DNA from: Athripsodes cinereus
Lineage: Eukaryota; Arthropoda; Insecta; Trichoptera; Leptoceridae
Direction of reading: 5' to 3'
Length of the DNA: 64,000 nucleotides
Assembly (NCBI GenBank): GCA_947579605.1
Contig: OX388307.1
Location: forward strand, 21,677,237 to 21,741,236
In this document: positions 11,866 through 22,190 of the stretch, in pieces
Position numbering within the stretch: the stretch's first letter is position 1
Layout of the letters: the number at the start of each line of letters is the position of its first letter
Position numbers and translations under genes: made by a program
The notes under the pieces: model-generated
Told to the model about the DNA's origin: nothing
Database searches by the model: none
What the model saw: the letters and a program-made list of their open reading frames with translations, nothing else

Positions 11866-12126
11866 CGTAGAGCACCCGGTAAAGAATTGGTCTCCTACTC
11901 TTTTCCATAAGTTTTCAAGTGTCCTGTAAAAAGTAGGTGTTCGAAATAATTAAGACTTTTACATCTTAAATTCAGCGATGAGGTTTGCCACCCATCCTGA
12001 ATGTTTTGATTTTATATTGGCACAGAGAAGACAGCATGAATATTTATTATATGCAGCTGGTCTGCTGGCTACCCCACTTGTGGGATATGCCGTGATGGTA
12101 AAGTTTGTAGTAGTGGTACAGTAGTT
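11866..12126 (+). repeat. SINE-like repeat, copy S2
   Basis: This is one of the longest copies: CCGTAGAGCACCCGGTAAAG, TTGGTCTCCTACTC, AAATTCAGCGATGAGGTTTG, ATATTGGCACAGAGAAGACA, CTGGCTACCCCACTTGTGGG, ATATGCCGTGATGGT and a TAG-rich tail. It sits inside the PIF/Harbinger-like element and so inserted after it. Confidence 0.7.
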
Positions 12127-12457
12127 TAAATAATATAATATAGAGCAAATTTTTTAATTGTTCGCTACTGAATCCCAAATTATTTTTAAAAGTATTTATA
12201 TCTTCCTTTTCTACTTCTCAAATTAAAGTCATCACATCCGAGTCCAAATATTTTCATGGTTCAATTTTTCCGCTACAATTTCTACGCCTCGCAGCCAGAG
12301 ATTAGTCGTCGTTATCTTGATTGCGCGAGACACAAATGCTACTTGGATGGAAATTTCAACTTGTAGTGTAAACCGGCATCCAAGTGCACTATGATGCGAT
12401 CTACTTGTACAAGTACACTTGGTCCAAGTGTACTTCGATAGTGTAAACCCGGCTTAA

Positions 12458-12888
12458 GGCTAACACACATATTCAATACACATATCATCGTAACAATATC
12501 AGAGATAGACAATGCTTACATGACACACGGAATATACGTACATGAACTATGATGACATCACCAATACAATCAAAATCTCAATAATTTTCTTGTTATTGCT
12601 GTATTCGTTTCTTTTATATTATATGGTTGCGATTATCATAAAAAATAATGATTGAAAATAATGTTCTTCCTAAAATGTTCTCCAAATTAGATATGAATAA
12701 GTTTTATCAGTTGTTTTATGCATGCACCCTATTGAGGTATTTATTTGATAAATTATACAAGTCAGGGTACTAGTAACATTAAGAGTAAGTAAATATAGAG
12801 TAAGAGTAAGTAAATGTATCATATATTATTTTTTTTTTAAATTTAATAAATTAATGTATTTCGTCAGCAAATATTTATTTGGGATCTA
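12458..12888. other. AT-rich spacer, nothing recognised
   Basis: No supported feature. A short GTAAGTAAAT-type repeat lies at about 12785-12820. Confidence 0.45.
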
Positions 12889-13103
12889 CCATAAGTTCCG
12901 TGGAGCACCTGGCAAAGAAGAAACTATTTTTCGAATGTCCTATAATTTAAGATGTAAAAATAAATATATGAGGTTTGCCACCTACCCTGAATGTAAATTT
13001 TTTGGTTGGTACGAAGAAGACTGCTTGCATGTTTATAACATGCAGCTGATCTGCGGGCTATACCACTTGCGGGATATGTAGTGATGGAATAGTAGTAGTA
13101 GTT
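12889..13103 (+). repeat. SINE-like repeat, copy S3
   Basis: Contains AAGTTCCGTGGAGCACCTGG, ATGAGGTTTGCCACCTACCC, TACGAAGAAGACTGCTTGCA, GATCTGCGGGCTATACCACT and GATATGTAGTGATGGAATAG followed by TAGTAGTAGT. Boundaries are approximate. Confidence 0.65.
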
Positions 13104-13859
13104 AATAGCTAAAAAATAACTTCTAAGATAGTTGATCAATTCAAATTGCAAAATATAAAATATGGGTGCGGGCCGGGATTTTAATGTAAATTTCTCTTAC
13201 GAAGACAAACTATCTGCCTGCTTACATTGTAATGTACTTACACAATGTAACAATTACATGTAGCTGTAACATTATAACATAACATAACACTAGATACGAG
13301 ACAGAGTAAGATATTATGTATATTTGTTATAAGTAGGCAGAGTGATATCTAACTAATGCTAATGTTACCGAACGCAAATATTTCTTTAGTGGGTAAGGCA
13401 AGGCCGATGTTACGGAATCTCAACTGTAGGTAGGTACCTATACACAGTAGGTATATTAAAAACATATCACTCACAAATTCACAATGTATATTCATATTAA
13501 TGACAATATTCGGTATTTGTACGTAATAAGAGAAACATACCAAGAACCGACAATGATAACTAGATTCTTACATATTATTATTATAAACACAATATTATTT
13601 GTAACTACTACCTACTGAAAGCCAGGGTGATTGTGGATAATATTAAGATATTTTGTCACTGAAAGTCGATATCACACAACTTTTTGTTATGCATAAAATT
13701 CCTCTCTATCTAGCATTGACATAACTAGTCTTAGGTATATAGTCATTTTTAATTTGAGAATCCTATTCGACAGCTTTTATAAATTATTTAGGTACCTTTT
13801 ACTTACTTTGTTAAATTTTTATGACATGCATGATATTTCTATAAAGCAAGTAATCAACT
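13104..13859. other. AT-rich spacer, nothing recognised
   Basis: No supported gene or repeat boundary. Confidence 0.45.
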
Positions 13860-13956
13860 ATCGCTCCGTGGAGCACTAGGCAAAGAGTTGGTCTCCCACT
13901 TTCTTAAATTCAGCGATGATGTTTGCCATCCATTCTGAATGTACCCATTATTTTTT

Positions 13957-14076
13957 AATTTTAATAAATAAAATATAAAAATTTATAAATATATATTATT
14001 GAGCAATGTTTAATCTCCACTATGTTAGGTTAAATACCGAACGTTTTCGCCTATACTTGTAGGCATCTTCAGGGAA
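13957..14076 (-). mobile_element. Solo Penelope-like terminal-repeat fragment with 10-bp target duplication
   Basis: One arm of the element at 4152-4420, here alone. The minus strand reads CCCTGAAGATGCCTACAAG, TATAGGCGAAAACGTTCGG and the AT-rich stretch, without the ATGGATTTCC tail. ATTATTTTTT at 13947-13956 is repeated at 14077-14086. It is inserted in SINE copy S4. Confidence 0.65.
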
Positions 14077-14134
14077 ATTATTTTTTGTTGACAGCTGGTT
14101 TGCTGGCTACTCCACTCGTGCGATATACTGTGAT

Positions 14135-17100
14135 AAGATAAGGGGGGATAAGGGGTGATGGCAAATAACACCTAGCCGACCCAAACGTCAACCTCACCTG
14201 CACGCGGTTTCCCCTGCTGGATAACTAACGAGGCTCTGGCGACCGAGTATCGGCGGTATAACCGTAACATCTGTACAGGAGGAAATGCCTGTGCCAGCAC
14301 CCCCAGGAAGGTAACCTTGAAATCCACGAGTTGCCTGGTTTCTTCAACTGATCCTGTCGTCTCAGCCCGCCTGTGCCACAGAAAAGTCACTGGAGAAATG
14401 CAACTCAAGTTAGACCGGAAGCGTGACTGGTCTAATTTACCTAACGCAGCCAAGCAGAAAAATGAATCGTTTCGATAGGACAAAATTGTCATCCGGAAGT
14501 AAAATACCCCTCCAATCGGATTTCCGGGGAGGGGTGCCTGTCCGAACGAGCCATCAAGGAAGAAAATCAGAAACCAAAACTATGACTTTAGGAACCTGGA
14601 ACATTAGAACACTTTCAGATTCGGTGACATCTGCACACCCGGAAAGAAGAACAGCTCTGATAGCTAAAGAACTAAAGCGCATACAAGCTGATATCGTCGC
14701 TCTGTCGGAGACCCGCTTTCAGGACGAGGGTTGTATTGAGGAGGAGGAGTACACCTTCTACTGGAGAGGATACCCGGCAGACACTAAGAAAAAATTACAC
14801 GGTGTAGGCTTCGCCATAAAGAACAGCTTGGTCAAGAAAATGAAGCAAGTACCTATTGGAATCTCTGAGAGACTCATGCTACTGCGATATCAAATATCAG
14901 ATGGACATCAGATAAATATAATCTCAGCCTATGCCCCTACACTGGACGCTTCCCCTGAAGTTAAAGAAACTTTCTATAATGAACTGGAGAACACCTTACA
15001 AAAAATCCCCAAATACGAACGTATTGTTCTTTTGGGTGACTTTAACGCCAGAGTGGGAAAAGATTATGACTTATGGACAGGGGTCTTAGGTAGAAATGGG
15101 ATAGGAAAAATGAACTCAAATGGAGAAATGCTCCTCACCAAATGCGCAGAGCACAACCTAGCGATAACCAACACATACTTCCCACTAAACGATAAATTTA
15201 AGGGAACTTGGCGACACCCCAGATCAGGACACTGGCATATGATCGATTATGTTATTGTTAGAAGAAGAGATTTAAAGGATATACGTATAACCAAGGCTCG
15301 AATTGATATAGACTGCTGGACTGACCATCGGCTAGTTGTGACCAAAGCATCTATTGTCCTGAAACCGAAACATAACATAGGTTTCCCCACAGCAAACCGC
15401 AAGCGTCTCCAGCTGGATAAGTTGTATGACGAACCCACTCGTCAAGAACTCGTCGCAAAGGTCCGATCAAGCTTGTCAAACCTCAACCCAGCTGACAACT
15501 CGGAGGATACATGGACCAACCTCAAAAATACTATTAATGAAGCGAGCTCCACAGTCCTCGGTAAGACTCGCCATAAACAGCAACCCGACTGGTTCAACGA
15601 GAACAAACAGACATTGGAACCTCTATTAAGTCGGAAGCATCAGCTGTTTCAGAAAACCATCGAACAACCATCAGACTCAATCGCCCAATCCGAATATAAA
15701 TCATACAACACGGAATTGCGTAATACGATACGTACATTGAAAAACCAATGGTGGACAAATAAGGCAAACGAAATCCAACACCATGCTGATCGACACGATC
15801 AAAGAAACTTCTACCAAGCAATCAAGTCAGTGTATGGTCCCAGTAAGAAAAAGAACAGCCCTATCTTAGACAGCGAAGGAAATCTACTGAAGGACGAAAG
15901 TGGCGTGAGGGAAAGATGGAAACAACACTACTCAAATATACTGAATTGTCACACCCATGTCGACTCGGAGACTGTGCAAATAATTCCCCAGTACCCAATC
16001 ATGACACACCTAGACAAGCCCATCGAAAGAAGCGAAGTTATAACTGCCATAAAGAACCTTAAGAACGGTAAAGCCACTGGTGGTGACGAAATCCCCGCCG
16101 AGATCCTAAAAGCGCTAGCAGAAGACATCGTGGACAGTCTCCTTCATTGCTTCAACGTCATTTGGGAAACCCGCACAGTTCCTCAGGACTTCCGAGATGC
16201 TATAATTGTCAACCTGTATAAAAATAAGGGTAGTTCCTCAGACTGTAATAACTACAGAGGCATATCTCTCTTGTCGGTCGCGGGAAAGGTCTTGGCGAGG
16301 ATCATGGCGAACAGACTTGTACCGGCTATCGAACCCCTCTTACCAGAATCACAATGCGGGTTCCGACCTGGCCGCGGCACGGTGGACCAAATCTTTTCTC
16401 TAAGACAGCTACAAGAAAAGACGGTTGAACAACAGACATCCATGTTCGTGGCATTCATCGACCTCGCCAAGGCCTTCGACACTGTCAACAGGGACCTACT
16501 TTGGATCGTGATGAGCCGACTGGGAGTGCCTCCTGTCTTTTTGGAAGTATGCAAGAGTCTTCACACTAACAACACAGCAAAAGTATTATACAGTGGGTCG
16601 CTGACGGACTCCTTCACCACAAATACCGGCGTCCGCCAGGGGTGCGTGCTGGCTCCCATACTCTTTAATTTGTTCACTACGGCACTCGCGATCGTTATTG
16701 ATATGAGACTGACATCAAGGGGAATTCCAGTGAGGTGCAGATTTGATGGTGGACTGTTCAATCTGAGCCGATTCCGTGCTAAGGCTAAAACAGAAACAAA
16801 ATATGTCACGGACTTACAATATGCCGATGATTGTGCGCTGATCTCCCACACTGCTGAGGACCTACAGACCATGCTGGACACTTACTCATGGGCTTATAAT
16901 GTCCTTGGTCTGAAATTGAATGCGTCCAAGACGAAAATATTAACTACTCCAGATATACAAAATATACAAATATTATCCGATGGCCAAACACTGGAAAAAG
17001 TGGATCATTTCAATTATCTGGGAAGCATTGTGAACAGCCGATCAAATATTGATGACGAAATCCAGAACAGACTAAACGCAGCCTCTCGCGCATTCTGGAA

Positions 17101-17776
17101 GTTACGGGATCGAGTGTTCGGAAACCACGACCTGTCACTAAAAACCAAGACAGCAGTGTACCGCGCAGTTGTGATGCCTACCCTTTTATATGGATGTGAA
17201 GCCTGGGTTCCTTATAGACGCCACATGTCTCTGGCAAAGTTACAGCAACGCCACCTGAGGCAAATCATGAAAGTAAGGTGGTACCACAAAATAAGTAACA
17301 AAGAAATCCTAGATAGAGCGAGCTGCCAGAGCATCGAGGTGTTGTTGGCCCGTGCTCACCTTCGCTGGTCGGGTCATGTCGTCCGTATGTCGGACAATAG
17401 ACTTCCAAAGAAGCTCATGTACTCCGAGTTGGCTGAAGGTAGAAGAAAACATGGCGGGCAACGGAAAAGATACAAGGACGTTCTGCACAACACGCTGAAG
17501 GACACAAACTGCCAAAATGACTGGGAAAGCTTGGCGGGTGATCGGAAAAATTGGCGGAAGACCATAAATAACTACAGCGGCCCGCAGAATAGAACCACCC
17601 GCAGACCCATCATAAATGAAGAGCAGCCCTGTCCAAAGTGCGACAAAGTGTGCTTGTCCAGAATCGGCCTCCACAGTCACCTTCGATGGCATCACCGGCA
17701 GGAACAACTACGTAGCAACGATTCTTCGGATGCTTCATAAATATGCTCGGCAACGGGCTCTAGGCATTATTATTAT
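14135..17776 (+). mobile_element. Full-length RTE/CR1-type LINE with 11-bp target duplication
   Basis: The element has a GC-richer 5' region from 14135 (AAGATAAGGGGGGATAAGGG), one long open reading frame and a short 3' region ending in an ATT repeat at 17764-17776. TATACTGTGAT at 14124-14134 is repeated exactly at 17777-17787. The host sequence around it is the SINE copy S4. The base composition is clearly less AT-rich than the flanks. With an unbroken frame and an exact duplication, this looks like a recent insertion. Confidence 0.85.
14462..17740 (+). CDS. LINE polyprotein: apurinic-type endonuclease and reverse transcriptase with C2H2 tail
   Basis: I start at the ATG at 14462 (1092 residues); the same frame is open further upstream to at least 14423 but without ATG. 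Order of domains: an exonuclease-endonuclease-phosphatase nuclease (about residues 43-290) with LGTWNIRTL, VALSETRF, VLLGDFNARVG, MIDYVIV and WTDHRLV; a linker rich in charged residues; reverse transcriptase (about 524-800) with NYRGISLLS, QCGFRPGRGT, FIDLAKAFDTVNR, GVRQGCVLAPILFNLF and the catalytic QYADDC; a thumb with NYLGSIVNSRSNIDDEIQ and LRWSGHVVRM; and a C-terminal finger CPKCDKVCLSRIGLHSHLRW. No stop or frameshift interrupts it. The nuclease would nick target DNA and the polymerase would copy the RNA in place. Clade assignment (RTE-like versus CR1-like) is tentative. Confidence 0.88.
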   Translation: MNRFDRTKLSSGSKIPLQSDFRGGVPVRTSHQGRKSETKTMTLGTWNIRTLSDSVTSAHPERRTALIAKELKRIQADIVALSETRFQDEGCIEEEEYTFYWRGYPADTKKKLHGVGFAIKNSLVKKMKQVPIGISERLMLLRYQISDGHQINIISAYAPTLDASPEVKETFYNELENTLQKIPKYERIVLLGDFNARVGKDYDLWTGVLGRNGIGKMNSNGEMLLTKCAEHNLAITNTYFPLNDKFKGTWRHPRSGHWHMIDYVIVRRRDLKDIRITKARIDIDCWTDHRLVVTKASIVLKPKHNIGFPTANRKRLQLDKLYDEPTRQELVAKVRSSLSNLNPADNSEDTWTNLKNTINEASSTVLGKTRHKQQPDWFNENKQTLEPLLSRKHQLFQKTIEQPSDSIAQSEYKSYNTELRNTIRTLKNQWWTNKANEIQHHADRHDQRNFYQAIKSVYGPSKKKNSPILDSEGNLLKDESGVRERWKQHYSNILNCHTHVDSETVQIIPQYPIMTHLDKPIERSEVITAIKNLKNGKATGGDEIPAEILKALAEDIVDSLLHCFNVIWETRTVPQDFRDAIIVNLYKNKGSSSDCNNYRGISLLSVAGKVLARIMANRLVPAIEPLLPESQCGFRPGRGTVDQIFSLRQLQEKTVEQQTSMFVAFIDLAKAFDTVNRDLLWIVMSRLGVPPVFLEVCKSLHTNNTAKVLYSGSLTDSFTTNTGVRQGCVLAPILFNLFTTALAIVIDMRLTSRGIPVRCRFDGGLFNLSRFRAKAKTETKYVTDLQYADDCALISHTAEDLQTMLDTYSWAYNVLGLKLNASKTKILTTPDIQNIQILSDGQTLEKVDHFNYLGSIVNSRSNIDDEIQNRLNAASRAFWKLRDRVFGNHDLSLKTKTAVYRAVVMPTLLYGCEAWVPYRRHMSLAKLQQRHLRQIMKVRWYHKISNKEILDRASCQSIEVLLARAHLRWSGHVVRMSDNRLPKKLMYSELAEGRRKHGGQRKRYKDVLHNTLKDTNCQNDWESLAGDRKNWRKTINNYSGPQNRTTRRPIINEEQPCPKCDKVCLSRIGLHSHLRWHHRQEQLRSNDSSDAS

Positions 17777-17812
17777 TATACTGTGATGGTATGGCAGTAG
17801 AAGTAATAGTAA

Positions 17813-18106
17813 TTAATATTATAAACACATTAATCGTATTTCAACATTTCAATTTCGACAAATAGTTTGAAATGAAATTGATAATCAATTAAGCTGACAT
17901 TTCTGTTGATTTATAATTAATCGTCAATCACCACTGACATTCACTGCAAAATATACTTATATATAACATTTTTCATAGATACACGAAGAACGTTACTCTT
18001 ATGGAGAGATTACACCATTAAATTTTCAATCGTGTAGTTTTTAATAAATTTACGGAATAAAAGAAATGCCTCGCTTAAACAGTAGCTAAATATAACTTAC
18101 AACTTT
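17813..18106. other. AT-rich spacer
   Basis: No supported feature. Confidence 0.5.
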
Positions 18107-18290
18107 GTCATAACGAAATCAATAACAGATGTTTTCTTCTTCAATATGTTTTATTGTCGAGAGAGAAGTCTTTCGTCGATTGAGAAAGACGTCTCGTCGA
18201 TTGAAAATGCACTTATAAAGACGTCTCACTGAACAATAAAGTGTATAGTAGAAGAAAACATTTTGTTTTTCAATTTCGTTATGGAATTCT
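18107..18290. mobile_element. Small MITE with imperfect inverted ends
   Basis: The left end CATAACGAAATCAATAACAG ATGTTTTCTTCTTC pairs with the complement of the right end (GAAGAAAACAT...ATTTCGTTATG). Between them are the words AGACGTCTC and GTCTTTCGTCGATTG in direct repeat. About 180 bases in all. I could not fix a target duplication. Confidence 0.45.
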
Positions 18291-18379
18291 ACTATCTAAA
18301 CACCAACACAATGAATGAATGGTTCTGTCATTATAGAATAAGTATGTTATCTTATTTAAATGCTTCAGTATCCATATTA

Positions 18380-18550
18380 GAGCCGTAGAGGGGTTGGAAG
18401 AAGGCGGATTTCCTGGCTACAGAACATTCAGGAGTGGACCGGGATGAGAGGTGTGGAGGAGCTGTTTCGTGCTGTCCGGAACAGGAGGGATTTCTCCCAA
18501 GTGGTCGTCAACGTCGGGGGGACCCGACAAGACACATAGAGAAGAAGAAG
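18380..18550 (+). pseudogene. Very short 5'-truncated LINE insertion with 13-bp target duplication
   Basis: AGTATCCATATTA at 18367-18379 recurs at 18551-18563 and brackets only 171 bases. Codons from 18384 read RRGVGRRRISWLQNIQEWTG then MRGVEELFRAVRNRRDFSQ and stop at 18537-18539. This is the far C-terminus of a LINE reverse transcriptase protein, and an AGA repeat closes the insert. Reverse transcription evidently stopped after the last 50 codons. Confidence 0.8.
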
Positions 18551-18563
18551 AGTATCCATATTA

Positions 18564-20940
18564 TATGAATAATAAGTATGTAGTTGTGCTTAAAACCTTT
18601 GAACTAAAATTCAAAGTTTGACTATGTAAATTAATAGAATTTCTCGTAGTACCACTATGGAATCTACATACAACACAACACATAGACCTACTCTGCGTTT
18701 CATATTATGTATATTATGTACCTATAGGTATACAACTTTTTTGTGTTTAATATTTTGTTACTATTACTCGAAAATTATTGCTGAATGTATAAATAAAAGA
18801 AATGTTTAATAATTCTTGTTTTCATACTACGAAAAAAACTTTTATTAAAACCTAATAAAATAACTAGAATGGATGAAAATAAAATTTTGTTCAGGATAAT
18901 AAGTGATAATAATATATTTTTTTTTATATTTCACTCATCTATGCTTGAATTCATCTTACAATATTTAAGTTCACCTTATAGGTCAACATACAAATATTGT
19001 TTGTAATAATAAACTTTATGTAAAGGCAAAATATAATGTAGTAGACGGGAATGACTTTTGAAAAAAGCAGTATGTAGGTATGGATAGGTCAAATAACGAA
19101 GTCATCAAGAAGGTCAATCAAAATATATTATAATAAACCTTTGAATGTCATAAGTAATAAAGACATGTACAGGTCATAAAACTAAAATGTTGTTTATAAT
19201 AATATGACGTCATGTCTTCTCATCTGATGATGTTATATCACGATCTCTGTTTTATATATATGTATATAAAATCTCTGCATAGGTCAACAGAAATGTAATT
19301 GCAATGGTCACGGTATATTATATAAATCCCTCTCAAGGTCTGTACCTATCCACAGAAATGGAACTATTCCACATAGCCTTATAGGTAGGTACATCAATTA
19401 ATAGAGATTCAGCGAATAATTTGATGTTTTATGAATTTCACTGAAAATATAGTATTTTAACCACACAATAGATCTTAGTGTCGAAAATTGCCCAAAAGAT
19501 GAAGTAAGTACATATTATGTAGGTTTGTACCACTCGAAAAGTTGCCACCAGTATGAACAATCAAAATATATATAACTACCTAAGTTTTACTATGGTGGAA
19601 GAATATATATTATCAAGTTTCATTTTCGTATTCACAGAAATAAATTTTGCTTAGATATGAAATATCACTAGGTAGGTAAATAAAATGTGAGCTCCAGGAG
19701 ATTTTAGATGAGAGATTTCTCTTCTAAAAGAGTGGTTACGTATTTACGATGTACATACACACTATGAAGAGATTATTCCGTAGTCGAGTCCACATTCATA
19801 TCAAAGGCTTTACTTCGGTGATAGTCGTACCCACGTAATTAATAATTATATTGGCTGTACGATGGTATGCGGAAACATGCGTCCATGTAAATTATGCCAA
19901 GCAGGTTTTGGACCAAGTGCGTTGATGTTCTTAGTTTGACGTTTCGTTTTGAATCTATAGCTATACAAAACCATGGCATCGTGATCTCTAGTGTTAATTG
20001 ACATGACAAACATTTGCTCATTTCATAAGAAAACAGTATGAAAATTTACCGCTTACATGCCTAGGCTACATCTTAATAAGTTTTATGATATGCAATCGTT
20101 AAACTGATTAATACTGCATTGAAAACCTACAACCTACTTATTTTCAGGGAAAATAATGTTTAAAGTATTTTTTTATTGAATTACAATTTTATCAAATGTA
20201 CACAATACCTTTCGGTATATTTTCCTTTTGACAGCAACGAATCCCAGATGTTTCGTTGAATAATCCAATAAAAAGTCAACACAACCTGAGGATGTAATAT
20301 GTAACACAAATTATATATACAACACTCCTGTCACACTAGAACACAAGATAAACTTATTGAAAAGGGTGTATATAACTTATTTACAAGAATAATTAATCAA
20401 TTTGTACAGATTCACATAATGTAGGTACTATTTACTAATAGAAACACTGTCGTGGCACGAGTTAGTACACGGCGCACAGCACACACACCTCACACTGCGG
20501 CATGTATCACGGCGACCATTGAAATTCCACAATATTTACCTCACATTTATCCCCGACCAGTGAGCGAAGCGCATATTTACACATGCTATCTCACTCTAGT
20601 ACTCTCGCAACATTACAAGTAGAAATAGGAGGACAACAAGTTGGCAATTTAAATAGTTTTTATATAACAGGGACCCGTTATAATGTAGTAAATATTGATA
20701 CCTGTCTCAGCTATCTATCTCCTTTTTTCGCATTTCTCTTTTCACAATTTTACCTGCCAAGATAGAAGAAGATAACAAGAGTTTTTTGTAAAGTAACGAC
20801 ATGACACCGTAGTGACACGCACTCACCCACAATCAACTGTCACAAGATAAGTGAGTATTGCTATAAATACGTCACTACTTTATAGAACTCCAGGGTCTCC
20901 AGGGATATTTTTTAAAACTTACATAATTCAATTTAATAAG
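18564..20940. other. Gene-free AT-rich stretch
   Basis: About 2.4 kb with no convincing coding sequence. Short frames at 19839-20021 and 20583-20765 match nothing I recognise. A less AT-rich patch at 20455-20530 (GTACACGGCGCACAGCACAC) is unexplained. Confidence 0.4.
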
Positions 20941-20942
20941 TT

Positions 20943-21098
20943 ACTAGCTGACCCAGCGAACTTCGTACCGCCTAACAATCAATGAGTGTCAATATTTAGG
21001 TAAATGTTGAAATAGTTTTATTTGTCGGATATTTCAGGAGTCCAAGGACTCCTATTTATCCGTTTAGGTGACAATTTATTTGTATTTCCAACTCTCTC
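20943..21098. repeat. Dispersed-element end (CTAGCTGACCCAGCGAAC motif)
   Basis: TAGCTGACCCAGCGAACTTC GTACCGCC resembles an end motif that recurs in many arthropod transposons. Only one copy is in the window and the other end was not found, so the family is left open. Confidence 0.3.
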
Positions 21099-21405
21099 TA
21101 GTCTAGTACCACTATGCCAGTGTTGGCATTTCCGACCCTACCACATCAGTGGGCGGGGGACCCGGGTGACGTAGCAGATCCCATCTTGAGACTCACACAT
21201 CCACGAATGCCTTAAAGTGTGAAGCGTTTGTGGCATTTAAAACACTTCCCCAAACCAGATGGGTCGAGGAGTGTCAACAGTCATACCCAGAATCATTTCC
21301 TCTCTTGCATCGATCATCAAAGGACATTCCCAAAGGATATGTTCTGCATATTGAGCTCCTGTCCCACATGTGCACCATGGATTATCGGTCAATGCTAACT
21401 CAAAA
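21099..21405 (-). pseudogene. LINE 3' fragment (zinc-knuckle C-terminus)
   Basis: Minus-strand codons from about 21405 read LFELALTDNPWCTCGTGAQ, then YAEHILWECPLMIDAREEM and end at a TAA near 21234. The spacing C-x2-C, H, C is the zinc knuckle that follows RNase H in I/R1-type LINEs. About 130 bases of GC-richer 3' region follow. Only the tail of the protein is present. Confidence 0.6.
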
Positions 21406-21836
21406 AGTTTTTTTTTATTTTGAACAATAATACTTAACTCAGATTTGTTTATAAATTATCTGCTGTGCGTGATATATGTAGGTGAAATTATTTTTTTTTG
21501 CTAGATACTTCATTTTAAAATTGAAACTTCAGAACCACAGATGTTTGGTTTTGTATGATTCTCTATACTGTTTTTTTTAATTGAAATTAAAAATGTATTG
21601 TGTAAATAATTTTCGTCGGAATTTTTCTTCCCGTGAATTTGTGAGATATTTTAATAGCTAATCGGCTATTCGGGGCGGAGTCTTGCGTGAAGTCACCCGA
21701 CGAAATCACTCAAAGTGAGTCTTAAAAGCAATGACAGACCTTGCAGAGACTGCTGGATCGGTAGAGGATTTTTACTGCCGGCCTAGTCTACTCAATAACG
21801 CTGGTCAGTCAGATCACTTGGTCTGTTGAGGGCTCA
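21406..21836. other. Spacer with unclassified GC-richer segment
   Basis: From about 21660 the composition changes (GCTATTCGGGGCGGAGTCTT, ACTGCCGGCCTAGTCTACTC) with no reading frame. It is probably an untranslated part of a retroelement, but no end is identifiable. Confidence 0.3.
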
Positions 21837-21901
21837 GACCATTAAAGGATGACGTCGATGACGTCACAGAAAAATGTTTGGAGGACAAAAACAAAACAAA
21901 C

Positions 21902-21999
21902 AAAAAGGTGGTACCTCTTTCTAACTGCGCAGTTCTAAAACAAAAACAAACAAAAAGGTGGTATCTCTTTCTAACTGCGCAGTTCTAACCACAGAATTC
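21902..21999. repeat. Two tandem 50-bp units
   Basis: AAAAAGGTGGTACCTCTTTC TAACTGCGCAGTTCTAA begins at 21902 and again at 21952 with one base difference in the sampled stretch, giving a period of 50. Confidence 0.7.
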
Positions 22000-22019
22000 C
22001 ATACAAAACCTATTATTTT

Positions 22020-22190
22020 ATTTATTTATTTATTTATTTATTTTATTTACAAAAACAGATTTTACAAGATAAGTCACTAATGTCTACCTAACTGGGCATG
22101 AGCCCGTACCAAGGTAGACTGAGCCAGTTTTCACCTTACATTGTCTCAGCGCTCAATTTTCTTTACTTCAGTTACTATTATTTATTATAT
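22020..22190 (-). repeat. Retroelement 3' end with AAAT tail on the minus strand
   Basis: The plus strand shows six to seven TTTA units at 22018-22048, then AAAAACAGATTTTACAAGAT and GAGCCCGTACCAAGGTAGAC. On the minus strand this is a GC-richer body closing in an AAAT repeat, as in LINE or SINE 3' ends. No coding motif is seen. Confidence 0.4.

Larger units (their letters stand above)
11215..12454. mobile_element. Non-autonomous PIF/Harbinger-like DNA transposon, TAA target duplication
   Basis: The ends AGCAGGGTTTACACTATC (left) and its near-complement GATAGTGTAAACCCGGCT (right) are inverted and flanked on both sides by TAA (11212-11214 and 12455-12457), the 3-bp target preference of PIF/Harbinger elements. 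Subterminal regions are packed with CAAGTGTACTTGTACAAGT-type words in both orientations (11230-11370, 12380-12435). Inside lies a short frame starting with a MADF-like segment (11394-11474) and a SINE-like copy (11866-12126), so this copy is internally decayed and later hit by a retroposon. Confidence 0.7.
13860..17812 (+). repeat. SINE-like repeat, copy S4, split by two later insertions
   Basis: The SINE is present in three pieces: 13860-13956 (CTCCGTGGAGCACTAGGC to CATTCTGAATGTACCC), 14077-14134 (GACAGCTGGTTTGCTGGCTA to TATACTGTGAT) and 17788-17812 (GGTATGGCAGTAGAAG). A Penelope-like half repeat separates pieces one and two, and a full LINE separates two and three. Each is flanked by its own target duplication. 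Removing both restores the order seen in copies S2 and S3. Confidence 0.75.
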
